From Campanula takesimana (lineage: Eukaryota > Streptophyta > Magnoliopsida > Asterales > Campanulaceae), in assembly GCA_026119855.1 (NCBI GenBank), contig JAOWBW010000484.1:310001-374000 (forward strand): DNA of 64,000 nucleotides, written 5' to 3'. The position numbers and the translations under genes are program-made. Positions 20,897-32,141 of this stretch are shown here, one piece after another (position 1 is the first letter of the stretch; every line of letters begins with the position of its first letter). The notes under the pieces are model-generated. The model saw nothing but the letters and a program-made list of their open reading frames with translations. It had not been told where the DNA came from and ran no database searches.

Positions 20897-22233
20897 TTGC
20901 TAAAGGCTACCGACAAGAAGAAGGGATTGACTACGATGAGACATTTGCTCCTGTTGCAAGATTGGAAGCTATAAGACTTTTCTTAGCCTATGCTGCCTTC
21001 AAAGAATTCAAGCTATATCAAATGGACGTGAAAAGTGCCTTCCTGAATGGAGAACTCCAAGAACTAGTTTATGTTGAACAACCACCAGGTTTTGAGGACT
21101 CCAAGAAGCCTGATCATGTCTACCGATTGAAGAAAGCTCTCTATGGCCTAAAGCAAGCTCCAAGAGCATGGTATGAAACCCTATCTAAGTTTTTACTTAG
21201 CGATGGCTTAGGCTTCACTCGAGGTAAAATCGATACTACTTTATTTGTTGCTAAGCATAAGGGTCATTCATTGTTTGTTCAAATATATGTCGATGATATT
21301 ATTTTTGGTTCCACTAATGAATCACTTTGCAAGAGATTTGAGAAGCTAATGCAGAGCAAGTTCGAGATGAGCATGATGGGTGAACTAACATATTTCCTTG
21401 GACTTCAAGTCAAGCAATCCAATGAGGGAATATTCATCAGTCAAGCCAAATACGCAAAAGAATTAATCAAGAAGTTTGGCTTTGAAAATGCTCACTCTCA
21501 AAGCACACCTATGGGCACTAACATTCATTTAGATAAGGATGAGTCTGGTAAGAAAGTAGACATGATTGTCTACCGAGGTATGATCGGCTCACTCCTCTAT
21601 CTTACTGCCAGTAGACCAGATATTATGTTTGCTGTTTGTGTTTGTGCCAGGTTTCAAGCTGACCCTAGGGAATCCCATCTGCAGGCTGTAAAACATATTA
21701 TTAAATATCTTTGTGGCACTGCTAACCTTGGATTATGGTATGCTAGAGATTCATCCTTTAATCTAATAGGTTATTCAGATGCAGACTTTGCAGCTTGTAG
21801 GGTGACCAGAAAGAGTACAAGTGGGACTTGCCAATTTCTTGGTGATAGACTGGTGTCTTGGTCCTGTAAGAAACAAGCATCAATTTCCACTTCCACTACT
21901 GAAGCTGAGTACATTGCTGCCGGCAGTTGCTGTTCACAGATCCTTTGGATGAAGCAGCAGCTTGTTGACTATGAAGTTCCATCTCAAATTTGTCCCATTT
22001 ATTGTGACAACCAATCAGCAATTTCAGTTTCAAACAACCCGGTCATGCACTCCAAAACCAAGCACATAGACATCAAGTATCACTTTCTGAAGGAACATGT
22101 TGAAAAGGAGAATGTAGTGCTGCTCAAAGTTAATACCGATTACCAAAGAGCAGACATACTGACAAAGCCCTTAGACCAGAAAAGATTTGAATTCCTAAGA
22201 GGTGAACTAGGTATGATTGATTTTTATGGTTAA
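20890..22233 (+). CDS. pol: Copia reverse transcriptase and RNase H
   Basis: The frame continues RT with ARLVAKGYRQ and ETFAPVARLEAIR, then QMDVKSAFLNGEL and the YVDDIIFGS active site (about 21284). RNase H follows (SDADFA, STTEAEYIAA, CDNQSAISVS, KHIDIKYHFLKEHV) and the ORF ends GELGMIDFYG. All catalytic residues that I can place are present. This is the best preserved enzyme in the window. Confidence 0.92.
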   Translation, partial: RLVAKGYRQEEGIDYDETFAPVARLEAIRLFLAYAAFKEFKLYQMDVKSAFLNGELQELVYVEQPPGFEDSKKPDHVYRLKKALYGLKQAPRAWYETLSKFLLSDGLGFTRGKIDTTLFVAKHKGHSLFVQIYVDDIIFGSTNESLCKRFEKLMQSKFEMSMMGELTYFLGLQVKQSNEGIFISQAKYAKELIKKFGFENAHSQSTPMGTNIHLDKDESGKKVDMIVYRGMIGSLLYLTASRPDIMFAVCVCARFQADPRESHLQAVKHIIKYLCGTANLGLWYARDSSFNLIGYSDADFAACRVTRKSTSGTCQFLGDRLVSWSCKKQASISTSTTEAEYIAAGSCCSQILWMKQQLVDYEVPSQICPIYCDNQSAISVSNNPVMHSKTKHIDIKYHFLKEHVEKENVVLLKVNTDYQRADILTKPLDQKRFEFLRGELGMIDFYG

Positions 22234-22808
22234 AACTGTGCTAACTCTACCTATTGTGCTAGTCTTGCCGATCTCATCAGCAAGTATGAAAATCTTGCCG
22301 GCCAAATTATTCTGCCGATCTCATCAGCAAGTGTGAAAATCGTGCCGACCAAATTATATTGCCGACAAAATATTGCTGACAACATCATGCCGATCAACAT
22401 ATCTTGCCGACTAAATTATCTTGCCGATTAAAACTATCTTGCCGATATTTAAAAAGTATCAAATCAGCACGTTTCTGCAAAAAGATAAGATTCCTGACAC
22501 ATGACGTAAGCAATCAAATCAAAGGTACATCGGTCACACCATCTCCCTGACACGTGTGTGTACCTTTCTTACCATAAATCATGTCAAGATGTATTCCATT
22601 TAATGCGATACATCAGCAAGGTAACAGGTCATCATCATTTCTCTTTTAATTTTGACTAATTTACCCCTTCTCCCTCTTACTTTTAACTGATCATTTCTCA
22701 CCGTTTTGTGTGCGCATTAAATTTTGCGTGCGCACGTTCACCGAGGTTATAGGTACAGTTACTTCTCATTATTCTTTCCTTCTCATATTCTCTCTCTCCC
22801 CCATAACA
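22234..22808 (+). repeat. Spacer between pol and ORF3, with dense GCCGAT/GCCGAC repeats at its start
   Basis: In 22261-22446 there are five gccgat, three gccgac and related gctgac/gccggc copies, interleaved with catcagcaag phrases. No reading frame is used here. The rest is AT-rich, then becomes pyrimidine-rich toward 22790-22800, upstream of the presumed ORF3 promoter. Confidence 0.75.
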
Positions 22809-23031
22809 TATATAACGCCTTTCAAAAATCCTTTAAGCTTTCTTCGCCATTTTTCTTCTCTACTCTATCTCTCTCACCCCTCTAACCAGTTTATTGAATC
22901 ACCGTTTTATTTGCTTATATCTTCTTAATCTGGTAAGTGTTAATGTTTAAACCTTGCTCATTTCTAATCATTCTTGGTTTGATTTGTCTTTGTTTCTAAC
23001 ATTGTGAGTTGTTTGAGTAATCTTGCAGAAA
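22809..23031 (+). promoter_or_regulatory. Internal promoter and spliced leader of ORF3
   Basis: tatataa at 22809-22815 is followed by a pyrimidine-rich leader (about 22845-22905) and a well-formed intron: donor ctg/gtaagtgt at 22933, acceptor tcttgcag at 23026-23028, 96 bp, T-rich. The ATG at 23032 lies three bases after the acceptor. This resembles an ordinary plant gene leader. Its use for a separate ORF3 mRNA is inferred; a spliced subgenomic mRNA from the LTR promoter is the alternative. Confidence 0.5.
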
Positions 23032-26000
23032 ATGTCCGGCGAAAAAGATATTTACGGAGGCTATGTTGACTCCGACTACTTCAACGATGAAGCCGACGGG
23101 GTTTTCTTGAAGAATCTTCTTATTGGGTCCCTGCTCGACTCATTCATCACTCCATCTGGAGTTGATTCAGTGTTCTTGGATCTCGTCAAAGAATTCTTCT
23201 CAAACTCCTCTGTTGTCCGCTCTCGTGCTGGCTCTTCAGTCATCATCTCCATCAACTCCTCTGTTTTGGGCGTGCAAGTCTCTCTTACTCCTCTCTTCTA
23301 TTTCTGAAGTTTTTCCCTCTCTCGGGAATGAAGGGTTGAGTGCTTTAGTTGATGATAATGAATTGGATAGGGCATGGATTATCATGAGAGGAGCTGGTCC
23401 AAGACTCAGTGGCACCAGTCATCTAAAGATTCATTATCCTCGCCGATACTATGCTTTGGCTGAGATAGTTGATAGATGTCTTATTTGCCGATCTGGATCT
23501 CATAGCAATGTCACTGACGTTCAGTTTGAAGCTATGGCCGCCATTGTTCTGCAGATTGAGTTTAACTGGTGTGCCTACATATTCAGGATCATTGCCACTG
23601 CTGCTGATAAATGGTCTTCTGATAGGCTGAAGAACAAACCCAGTCCTGGGAAAGGTTGCCATTATCTGTTAATCAGCATGATCTTAAGGAGAAATATAAA
23701 CATAGTAGCTGCAGATCGTTTTCCATCAAGCATTGCCTTCAGCAAGCTAAAGTCTTATAATGCTAAAGATTGGCAGAGAATAGCAAAGAATGCTTCTAGT
23801 GCTATTACTCCTGCTGATGCTCCTGCTGCTGCTGTCGCTCCAAAGAAGAAAAGAGCCAAGAAAATTCCTTTAGTTGCTTCCCAATCAGCAGTCTTTACTC
23901 CTGCTCCTTCAACCGATAGAATTCTTGCCGATTCTACTCCTGGTGCTCCAAAGAAAAGAAAATTGGTGAAGGTTGCTGACAAAGTGGTGTCAAGGAAGGC
24001 AAAGGTTGCCGACGAACCAGACTTGCCGATGAAGAAGTCTACTCAAGTTGCTGATAAGATGATCTTGCCGATGGAGAAGCAAGTTGCCGACGAAGTTCCT
24101 TCTGCTCCCATTCCGTCTGCTGATCCAAGAGCCAAGCTGATTAGATTTGTGCCTTCTCATCTTTCTGGTGCTTCTCTTACTGCCGATCCTATTGTCAAAG
24201 TTGAAGTTCCTTCTGAAGAATTCACTGATGACTTTGCTGATGGCAAAAGTATTAAAGATGTTATTGAAAAGCTGAAGTCTCAGACTTCAAGGAAATGTTC
24301 ACCCATCAGGAATCCCACCTTCCACACCTTCTACAGGAATCCTTGGTCCTTCACCAACAAGGTCTTGAACAAGAAATGGGTCTTTCCGATTGATCATCTG
24401 CCTCCTTTCATTCGTCGTCTTCTTCAATTTCATGAAGAAATGAAGGATACCGTGCCATCTGGGAAAACTTCTGATTATGTTGATTACCGGAGTTTGAACA
24501 TTCGCACTGATATGTGGAATGAGAAGTTCTTCCCTCTCTCTAAGTTCAAGCAGTTGAAAGAGGCTGAACTGAAGCTCAATTTTGGCCGCTATTTTGACTT
24601 TCTACCACTACACTAGAACCAAGTCTATCTCTTTCAAGATCGAATCAGACAAGACTTGATGGTTCAAGATGTGTGGATCATTTATGCCAGAACTTTCAAT
24701 CAGCTCTCTCAATTCACAGAGTTTGATCCTTATCAGATTGGAAGACTTGAAAATTATGAAGATTTGCTGCCATACAATGATGATGAGGCTCCTGCTGTCA
24801 GCCCTCTCAATGCTCATTTTCATAGATCAGTAAAGAAGGTCACTATGGACTTGATTGAAAAGTCTAATGAATTTCTGTTGAAGCAAGATGCCGATCGCCG
24901 TGCTGCTGAAAACCTTGCCGATCAAGATGCTCATGTTCCTTCGCCCAGCAGCAGCAAGATCGAGACAGATGCCGATGTTCACTCTGCCGACGATGCAGAT
25001 GCTGCTGATAAAGAGTTTGTTGCCGATGGACGTGATAATGCTGATGAAGATAGTGATTCTACTGATAGTGATGCTGATGATGATGGTGCTGATTTATTTG
25101 GAGATTTGGTTTGTGCTCACAAAATTGCTGCTGACTCTCCTTCCACTTCACTTACAACAGATAGTGACAAGATGCCAATCAGAACTGTCATGACTAAAGC
25201 TCCCTCTGCTGAAGTCTTTGCAGAGTCTGTATTGAAGGATGATAGTAGTGTTGAAGGAAGTCATGCTGATGAATCTTTTAAGGAGATAGTGGAATTTCAA
25301 GTTGAGACAACTACAGACACTCAACCTCTGTTGGATGTATCTACCGACCTACCTGCCCCAATTGAGACAACTATGGACACTCAACAGATGGATGTATCTG
25401 TTTCAGGAGGAGAGACTGATGAGAAAACTGCCGACACTCATCTTGCTGAGCAAACTACAGACACTCAGTTAGTGACAGTTACTCCTGAAATACAGATTGT
25501 CCCACCTATTGGTATTAAGGAGGTTGTGGAATTGGGAGGAGGTACTGAAGGAAGTACTCCTAATTTGGATGCTGACATTGCTGCTAGCCTGCAATTTGAA
25601 GAAATTCTTCTACAGCCTTTATTCAGCTTGCCGACGGTTGTTACACCCCTTCCTCTTCCTGCTCCAACTGATGTTCGTGCCGATGGAAATCATGTTGATG
25701 AGGCTGATCCTGCTGACTACATGGAGGTTGGAGAACAAGCTTTTGTTGATCCTTATGCTGTTGATACTTCTCCACCTCCCAGCTATGATTACTTTCAGAA
25801 TGGGAAGGATATGATGTGCTCAAATTGGTACACTACCAATGTTTCTATCCCTTCCAACAGTTTTGGACAACCTTTCTTTAATGTTCATCCGAGGCTATCA
25901 TTCAAATATACCCTCCAAAGGTGTCCACTTCCTTTTGGCAAAGATCACCCTCATGTCACCAAGCATCCATTCTCTTCTGGTGCTTCAACCAGTGACAGAC

Positions 26001-27457
26001 CAATATTCCTTCCATGGATCAAAGATGACCATATTCGTACAAAGGGAAAGACTCCTCGGATTTCTAAACTGAAGCGAAAAATTGTCTATGAACCTAGATG
26101 TCTACTACCTGGCAAACTGAAGATAGGAGGTAAGATCGTTCTCCCTGGTCTATCTCCAAAAGAAGTTCACATCAATTCAAATGGTTGGATGAGGAGATGC
26201 TCTATGATCAATGATGAGCTTAAAGAAATTCTGGAGTATCGGCATCTCAACGCTCGTGGCCTTGTGCACTTAGTCAAATCAGCTGCACTTTCCATTACTC
26301 TGCCGATGTTCCATCCTCGTCAGTGTGCCGATCACATGGTTTACACATCTAGGCTGATGAATGCCAGATTGGTGATCATGATATTGGAAGGCATTGCTTG
26401 TTTGAAGTTTCAGCTTGCTTTGCTGCTCTCTATGGAAGACAACGGCATATTTCATCTTTCAGGGGATAGAGACATTATTGTCCATCCAAAGTTTCCTCTG
26501 AAGATTGTTTATTCAAGACCTGCCGATGATATTGTCTCCACATTCATTCCTGTTGATGTTCTTTCTACTACTGAGATTGTTGCCGCTCCTGCTGATGATG
26601 CCGATCTTGTTTCTGCTGATGATAGTTGTACTGATGACTTAGATCTTGCCGATGATGAAGATCCTGTGCTACAAAGAATTCTATCTTTGCCTCCACCTCC
26701 TGTTCCTGTTCCCTCTTCTCCTCTGCCGATTGTTATTTCCGATGATGATACGCAGATTGTTGCCGATGAGGTACAGATCGAGGATGCTGACCTGGAAAAT
26801 GAGGAATTTGTCCCTTCTCTTGTTCTCTGAAATCCAAATTCTTTTGCTGCTCCGATCTATGTTGATAGACCCATTGTCTTCAACAGCCTCTATGATTTTC
26901 ATTGCTTTGAAGAAGGAGATGATTTTAATCAGAATGCGCCTCCTACTCGTGGTGATTTGGTGGACTTCTCCCACTCCATTGCGGACCTGTTCAAACAATC
27001 CACAAAGGAGCTCTCCAAGCAGATTCATAAGTCCAATCAAGAGGAGGATGTGATCAGAATCAGGACATCTGTTTACAATGACATGAAAAATCTCCTGCAA
27101 GATAGAACTGAACGCGTTTTCAATCTGTCTGAGTTAAATGGCTCTCTTGTCACTCAACATAAAATTCTTCTTGCCGAGCACAATGACACCCGCAGCAAAC
27201 TTGATGCCTCAAATGAGAAACTTGCTGATATTCAGAATGAACTTCTTGAAGCCAAATTGAAGATTGCTGCTCTTGAGGCAAACAACAAGATGTTATCTGA
27301 TAGATTAGAGAGTGCTCAGAGAAGGCAGAGCAAGGCAAAAAGGAAAGCGGAAAAGAAAGAAGAAAGAGCAAAGAAGAAAGCAAGAAAGTCTGAATCTACA
27401 AAGGACTCGACTCCAGCAGATCCCAAGATGTCTGATCCAGCTGCTGCTGATTCTTGA
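23032..27457 (+). pseudogene. Giant third ORF of the Sirevirus-like element
   Basis: The ATG at 23032 opens MSGEKDIYGGYVDSD; a frameshift near 23295 moves it into a frame that stays open to 27457 apart from TAG at 24614-24616 and TGA at 26828-26830. This is about 1,470 codons in all. The first third (about residues 90-240) resembles the plant transposon-protein domain often found in such ORFs. The middle is acidic and rich in Ala-Asp. There is Lys-rich basic sequence around 23830-24060. The last 150 residues are a Lys/Glu-rich coiled coil ending in an Ala/Asp tail. I see no signal peptide or convincing membrane segment, so 'env-like' describes position only. Its function is unknown. Confidence 0.7.
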
Positions 27458-27770
27458 GTCGACATAGCCAATGATGTAGATATCTTATGAAGACCTTCAT
27501 AGACAAATCTCTTTGCTTAATAATATTTTGTTTGTGCTAATATGTTTTTCTTATATATATGTTATCTGCATTATTCTGTGCTAATCCTCCTTGCAGATTA
27601 ACATTCTACCGATTCATTGAACCGGCTTCACCATTTATTTTGGTGAATCCACCTTTTACTTTAGACATTTAGTGTGACTTACCTTAGGAAATGATTTTAC
27701 CTAGATATCCATAGAAAACTTTCCCTAAGTTAAGAGAAGTCCTTAGTATTAAGGGTGATTGGACTTAAGT
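27458..27770 (+). other. Spacer between ORF3 and PPT
   Basis: AT-rich 3' untranslated sequence of ORF3 with tatatatgt near 27555. No gene or clear motif is seen. Confidence 0.5.
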
Positions 27771-27784
27771 AATTAGGAGGAGAT
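27771..27784 (+). promoter_or_regulatory. Polypurine tract of the Sirevirus-like element
   Basis: attaggaggagat directly abuts the 3' LTR start at 27785. Confidence 0.75.
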
Positions 27785-29198
27785 TGTTGTTCAAATAGAT
27801 TCCTAGATCATAGAATTACTTAATCCCAATCATGTTTGCACTTAGGATCCCCCAATTTTATTAGAACCTTTTTAGGTACCCTTAGGATTCTTTGTGACCA
27901 GCACAGGTGTATTACAACTCTTCAAAACAAGACAAACCAGCAGAGGAAGCAAATCAGCAGACCAGTAAACAAGTTGCCGATCAACTCTATTCTTAACATG
28001 CGACAAGTTGCTGATCAACTTGCTACACAAGTTGCCGATCAACTTATTAAAGAAGTTTCCGATCAACTCCATTCTCAACATGCGGATATAATAGACAGTC
28101 TGCACTGTCAGTCAGGTGACATCATTTCATTAAAGTCAACCTTGCTGATTGTCTTTATACTGTTTTTATCATAAAGTAGTTTACCTGCTCTGTAATGATT
28201 ACTGCGTCGTCTGACACATAGATACTTTTAGCTATACTCTGTCTCTACTTGCTTTTATAGGTAACCGGTTGAGACAAAGGGGTCTTTACCCATCAGACTT
28301 TTAAGGCACGCGTATCTTCGCCATTAATGCCAAGGATACTGCATTAAATGCTCCTCACCTACCCAGCTGGAAATTCAAATATTATCCTTCTTCAACAAGC
28401 TAAGACATTAACTCCTCCTATAAATAGAGGACTCAGTGCATTGAAGAAGGTTGGTGATTTTAGTGCATTAAAGAGAGTTAGTTGTTTGCAGCATTCATTG
28501 AAGCTCAAACATTCCGTGTCCAGATAATCATTAGATCATTTAATAGGATATACACTTGTGCACAAACTCAACAACATTGTTAGTATTCCCGAACTAGATC
28601 ATTTTAAGGAATACGTTGTTTGAGTCTTTCACACACCCACCTGAGTGAGACAAGTTCTTTTGAACTTGCCGCTCAAATACACTTGGTCAGATATTTGTTT
28701 TACGATTCATTAACTATCTCTAGAATTTATTCTTTGTATCCGGCAAAGCCGTACTTGTAATAGACTAGGGATATTTAATAGTGCTCTTAATCCAAATCCA
28801 AGTTCTGACCAAACTTGGTAGAGGACGTAGCAGTATTTACACTGTGAACCTCTCCAAATACTTGTGTCCCTTGTTACTTACTGTCCTTGCCGGTTGGAAC
28901 TCTATTACCGGCAAATCATTACTGTTCTTGCTGATCCATCATTATTTCCTTTGACCAATCTCTTGAAACTGCATTGAACTTTTGGAAACAACTTTGTGTA
29001 AAACTAAGCTCTAAAAATCTTTTATACACTGATTTTGTGTGAGTTAAAACTAAGTCATATTTTACCCGCTGCACTTACTGATAATAGTTTGTAAACTGAT
29101 AAGTGACTTTGCATTTATAAGTGTTTCTTTGTAAAAGTTTTAAAAAGGCTATTCACCCACCCCCCTCTAGCCTATTTTCCTACCAATTGGGCCTAACA
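27785..29198 (+). repeat. 3' LTR of the Sirevirus-like element
   Basis: It is the same length (1414 bp) as the 5' LTR, with a low density of differences except in the palindromic array 27971-28086. The TATA box is at 28419-28426 and the palindrome at 28887-28914. Confidence 0.92.
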
Positions 29199-29203
29199 CT
29201 TGC

Positions 29204-29940
29204 CGAGGGGATGATGACTTCAGCAGGAATGACCGCTTCTGATCCGAAAACTAGAGAGTAAGGAGTCTGGCCCGTTGCATTCTTGGGCGTTGTTCTATCA
29301 GCCCATAAAACAAAAGGCAATTCTTCAACCCATCTTCCCTTCTTCTGATCCAACCTCTTTTTTAAGTTGGAAATAATGATCTTGTTGCTAGATTCAGCCT
29401 TTCCATTTGCTTAGGGATGCACTGGTGAAGATGTTACCATCTTAACTCCCCATCTTGTGAGAAAATCTTGAGTCTTCTTGCTAATAAATTGGGAACCGTT
29501 GTCACATATAATCTCTGAAGGGATACCGAACCTGCTGAAGATATTCTTCTTTATGAAAGATATAACTCCTTGTCACGAACTTGAATATAGGCCTCGGCTT
29601 CGATCCATTTGGAAATGTAATCTGTCATTGCTAGTAAAAACACCTTTCCTCCAGGAGCTTTAGGCAATTTGCCAACAATATCCATTCCCTAAGTCATGAA
29701 GGGCCAAGTGGATAGAATAGGATACATCATTTCTGCTGGTTGGTTCAAGATGTCACCATGTCTCTGGCAAGAATCACACTTCTTGGAGAATTCTGCTGCA
29801 TCTTGACGTATAGTAGGCCAAAAGTATCCCATCCTAAGGGCTTTTGCGTATAAACTCCTGCCCCTAGAATGGTTCCCACACAAGCCTTCATGAAGCTCTT
29901 TTAATATTGACGTAGGTTGATCAGGTTCTAGACATCTTAA
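29204..29940 (-). pseudogene. pol: Tat integrase, zinc finger and catalytic core
   Basis: Read on the minus strand, the H2C2 finger ends CDSCQRHGD (about 29770-29790). The core follows: GMDIVGKLPKAPG with the first Asp, ICDNGSQFIS with the second, and ANGKAESSNK with the catalytic Glu. In-frame stops occur at 29411-29413 (just before ANGKAE) and near 29695, and there is a shift around 29570. The C-terminal part is at 11778-12129, separated by the copia insertion. Confidence 0.82.
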
Positions 29941-31929
29941 GTATGGTCATGCAAAAGATTTTCTGAACAAAACATTATCTATTAACAAATATCTTGCATT
30001 TCTTACCCTGAATGCTTTTGCATTCTTTTCCTGTGGTGGGATGGTGCCATCTTGAAGATATTTGACTATTGGTGTGATCCAAGATGGTTTAGCCTGTGCT
30101 TCTTGTATGTCATCATCTACATAGAATAATTCCAATCTTTCTATGGCTGGAACGTTGACATGAATAATGGGTATGTTGGTCTGAGTCAAACTTTTGAAGG
30201 CGGATCCAAGGTTGGCTAGAGCATCTTCTTGAGAGTTTTCTTCCCGTGGAATCTGTTCGATCTTGAAAACTTGAAATTTGCTGGCTAAGATCTTCACAAC
30301 TCCCAAATATGATGTCATCTTGGCGTTCTTAGCTACATAAGATCCGTTAAAATGATTGACTAACAATAAAGAATCACAATATACCTGGATGACTTTGATA
30401 TTAAGATCTAGTACCACAGTTAATCCCACGATGAGAGCTTCATATTCCGCCTCATTATTGGTAGCTTTGAAATCACAACTAATAGCCTGTGGTATAATGT
30501 CCCCTTGTGGCGATTTCAGTACAATTCCAAGACCTGTTCCTCTCATGTTTGATGCCCCATCAGTGTACAGTGTCCATCCTGCCAAGTTTTCACCATCTTG
30601 AAGCTGTTGAACTTCTATTTCCACTTCTGGTTTCATGTTTGGACTGAAGTCTGCCACAAAATCTGCAAGAGTTTGTGATTTTATTGCCGTCCTTGGTTCG
30701 TACTTGATATCATAAGTGCTGAGTTGGACTGACCACTTCGCCATCCTACCTGACATTTCTGGTTTTCTCATAACATTCTTGATAGGATAGTTAGTACGAA
30801 TATATATAACATGGGTTTCAAAATAATGTCTTAATTTGATTGAAGCAGTAATCAAAGCTAAAATTAACTTTTCAAGATGGGAGTACCTTGTTTCCGCATC
30901 TAGAAGAGTTTTACTTACATAATAAATGGGATGCTGATTACCATCTTGCTCTCTGACTAAGACTGCACTAACTGCTGTTTCTGAAACGGCTAAGTATGCA
31001 AACAGTGGTTTGCCCTCTTCAGGTTTGGTCAATAATGGAGGTCTTGACAGGTATTGCTTAAGATCTTGGAAAGCTTTTTCATGTTGCTGTGTCCACTCAA
31101 ATTTGTAATTCTTCTTCAAGATGTCATAGAATGGCTTGCATCTTTCTGAAGATTTGGAAATAAATCTGTTGAGTGCTGCCACCTTCCCGGTTAGCCTCTG
31201 AAAATCTTTAACGCTTCGAGGTGACGCCAAGTTGATGATGGCTCTGATTTTTTCCGGGCTAGCTTCTATGCCTCTCTGTGTCACCATATATCCCAGAAAC
31301 TTTCCAGACTTCATACCAAAATTGCACTTTGTTGGATTCAGCTTCATGTTGAATGCGTCTAAGATGTCAAATGCTTGAGTAAGATCTCGAACATGGTCCT
31401 CGGATTTCTTTGACTTTACTACCATATCATCAATGTATACCTCCATGGTATGCCCTATTTGATCTTTGAACATCATGTTGACCATCTTCTGATATGTTGC
31501 ACCTGCATTTCTTAGTCCAAATGGCATAGCAATATAACAATATATACCTGAGGGTGTAATGAAGGCGGTGTCTTCTTGGTCAGATGGTTCCATCTGGATC
31601 TGTTGAAATCCTGAAGATGCATCCATGAATGTCAAGATCTCGTGTCCCGAAGTTGCATCAACCAAGGTGTCTATATGTGGCAGCGGGAAGGGATATTTAG
31701 GACACGCTTTGTTCAGGTCCGTGAAGTCGACACAAACTCTCCACTTTCCACCTCTCTTTTATACAACAACGACGTTAGCTAACCACTTCAGATATTCTGC
31801 TTCCCTAATCATCTTTGCTTTCAATAGTTTGTCAACTTCGTCTTTGATGATTTGGTTTCTCTCTTGAGCAAACTTTCTCCTTTTCTGGTGCACCGGTTTG
31901 AAAGATGGGTCAATGTTGAGCTTATGAGT
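29941..31929 (-). pseudogene. pol: Tat reverse transcriptase, RNase H and archaeal-type RNase H
   Basis: A frame of 572 codons (31665 to 29947) holds the RT palm with YIDDMVVKS (YIDD at 31426-31437) and MPFGLRNAGATYQ. Next come the first RNase H (FAYLAVSETAVSAVLVRE) and a second, archaeal-type RNase H (WTLYTDGASNMRG, then NNEAEYEALIVGL, then CDSLLLVNHF). The RT N-terminus (WRVCVDFTDLNKACP) lies upstream in the same frame, beyond a stop at 31759-31761. Two RNase H domains in series are the known mark of Tat elements. In the first RNase H the usual catalytic Asp is replaced (AYLAVSE), as often seen in this lineage. Confidence 0.88.
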
Positions 31930-32141
31930 TATAACTTCCTCGCTAATCCCTGTGATGTCTTCATGCTTCCAAGCAAAGCTCTTGATTCTATCTTTAAGAG
32001 CTTCATCAATTCTTCTTTAAATTTAGCTGGTACATCTTGGCTAATCAGCACCTTCAAATCTGGATTAGAGGGGTCCAACAATACTTCTTTCACATCATGC
32101 TCCCTTGATTCTAAGACTTGACGTGCTTTCTTCTGTAATTA

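Larger units (their letters stand above)
12135..29198 (+). mobile_element. Sirevirus-like Ty1/copia element with giant third ORF
   Basis: LTRs of 1414 bp (12135-13548, 27785-29198) lie inside a perfect TSD cttgc (12130-12134, 29199-29203). The order is PBS, gag with a zinc knuckle, protease, integrase, RT, RNase H, then a long third ORF before the PPT. Integrase before RT is copia order; a third ORF downstream of pol and LTRs over 1 kb fit the Sirevirus group. It sits inside the Tat integrase gene. A solo gypsy LTR (15261-18474) splits its gag; without it the element is about 13.8 kb. A few nonsense and frameshift changes break each ORF. Confidence 0.9.

Noticed and set aside
23032..27457. 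True envelope protein
   Set aside because: No signal peptide, no convincing transmembrane segment and no cysteine pattern. Only the position downstream of pol recalls env.
29947..31665. Endogenous pararetrovirus
   Set aside because: LTRs, a PPT, integrase motifs and two RNase H domains in Tat arrangement fit a Ty3/gypsy retrotransposon; there is no movement protein or coat motif.
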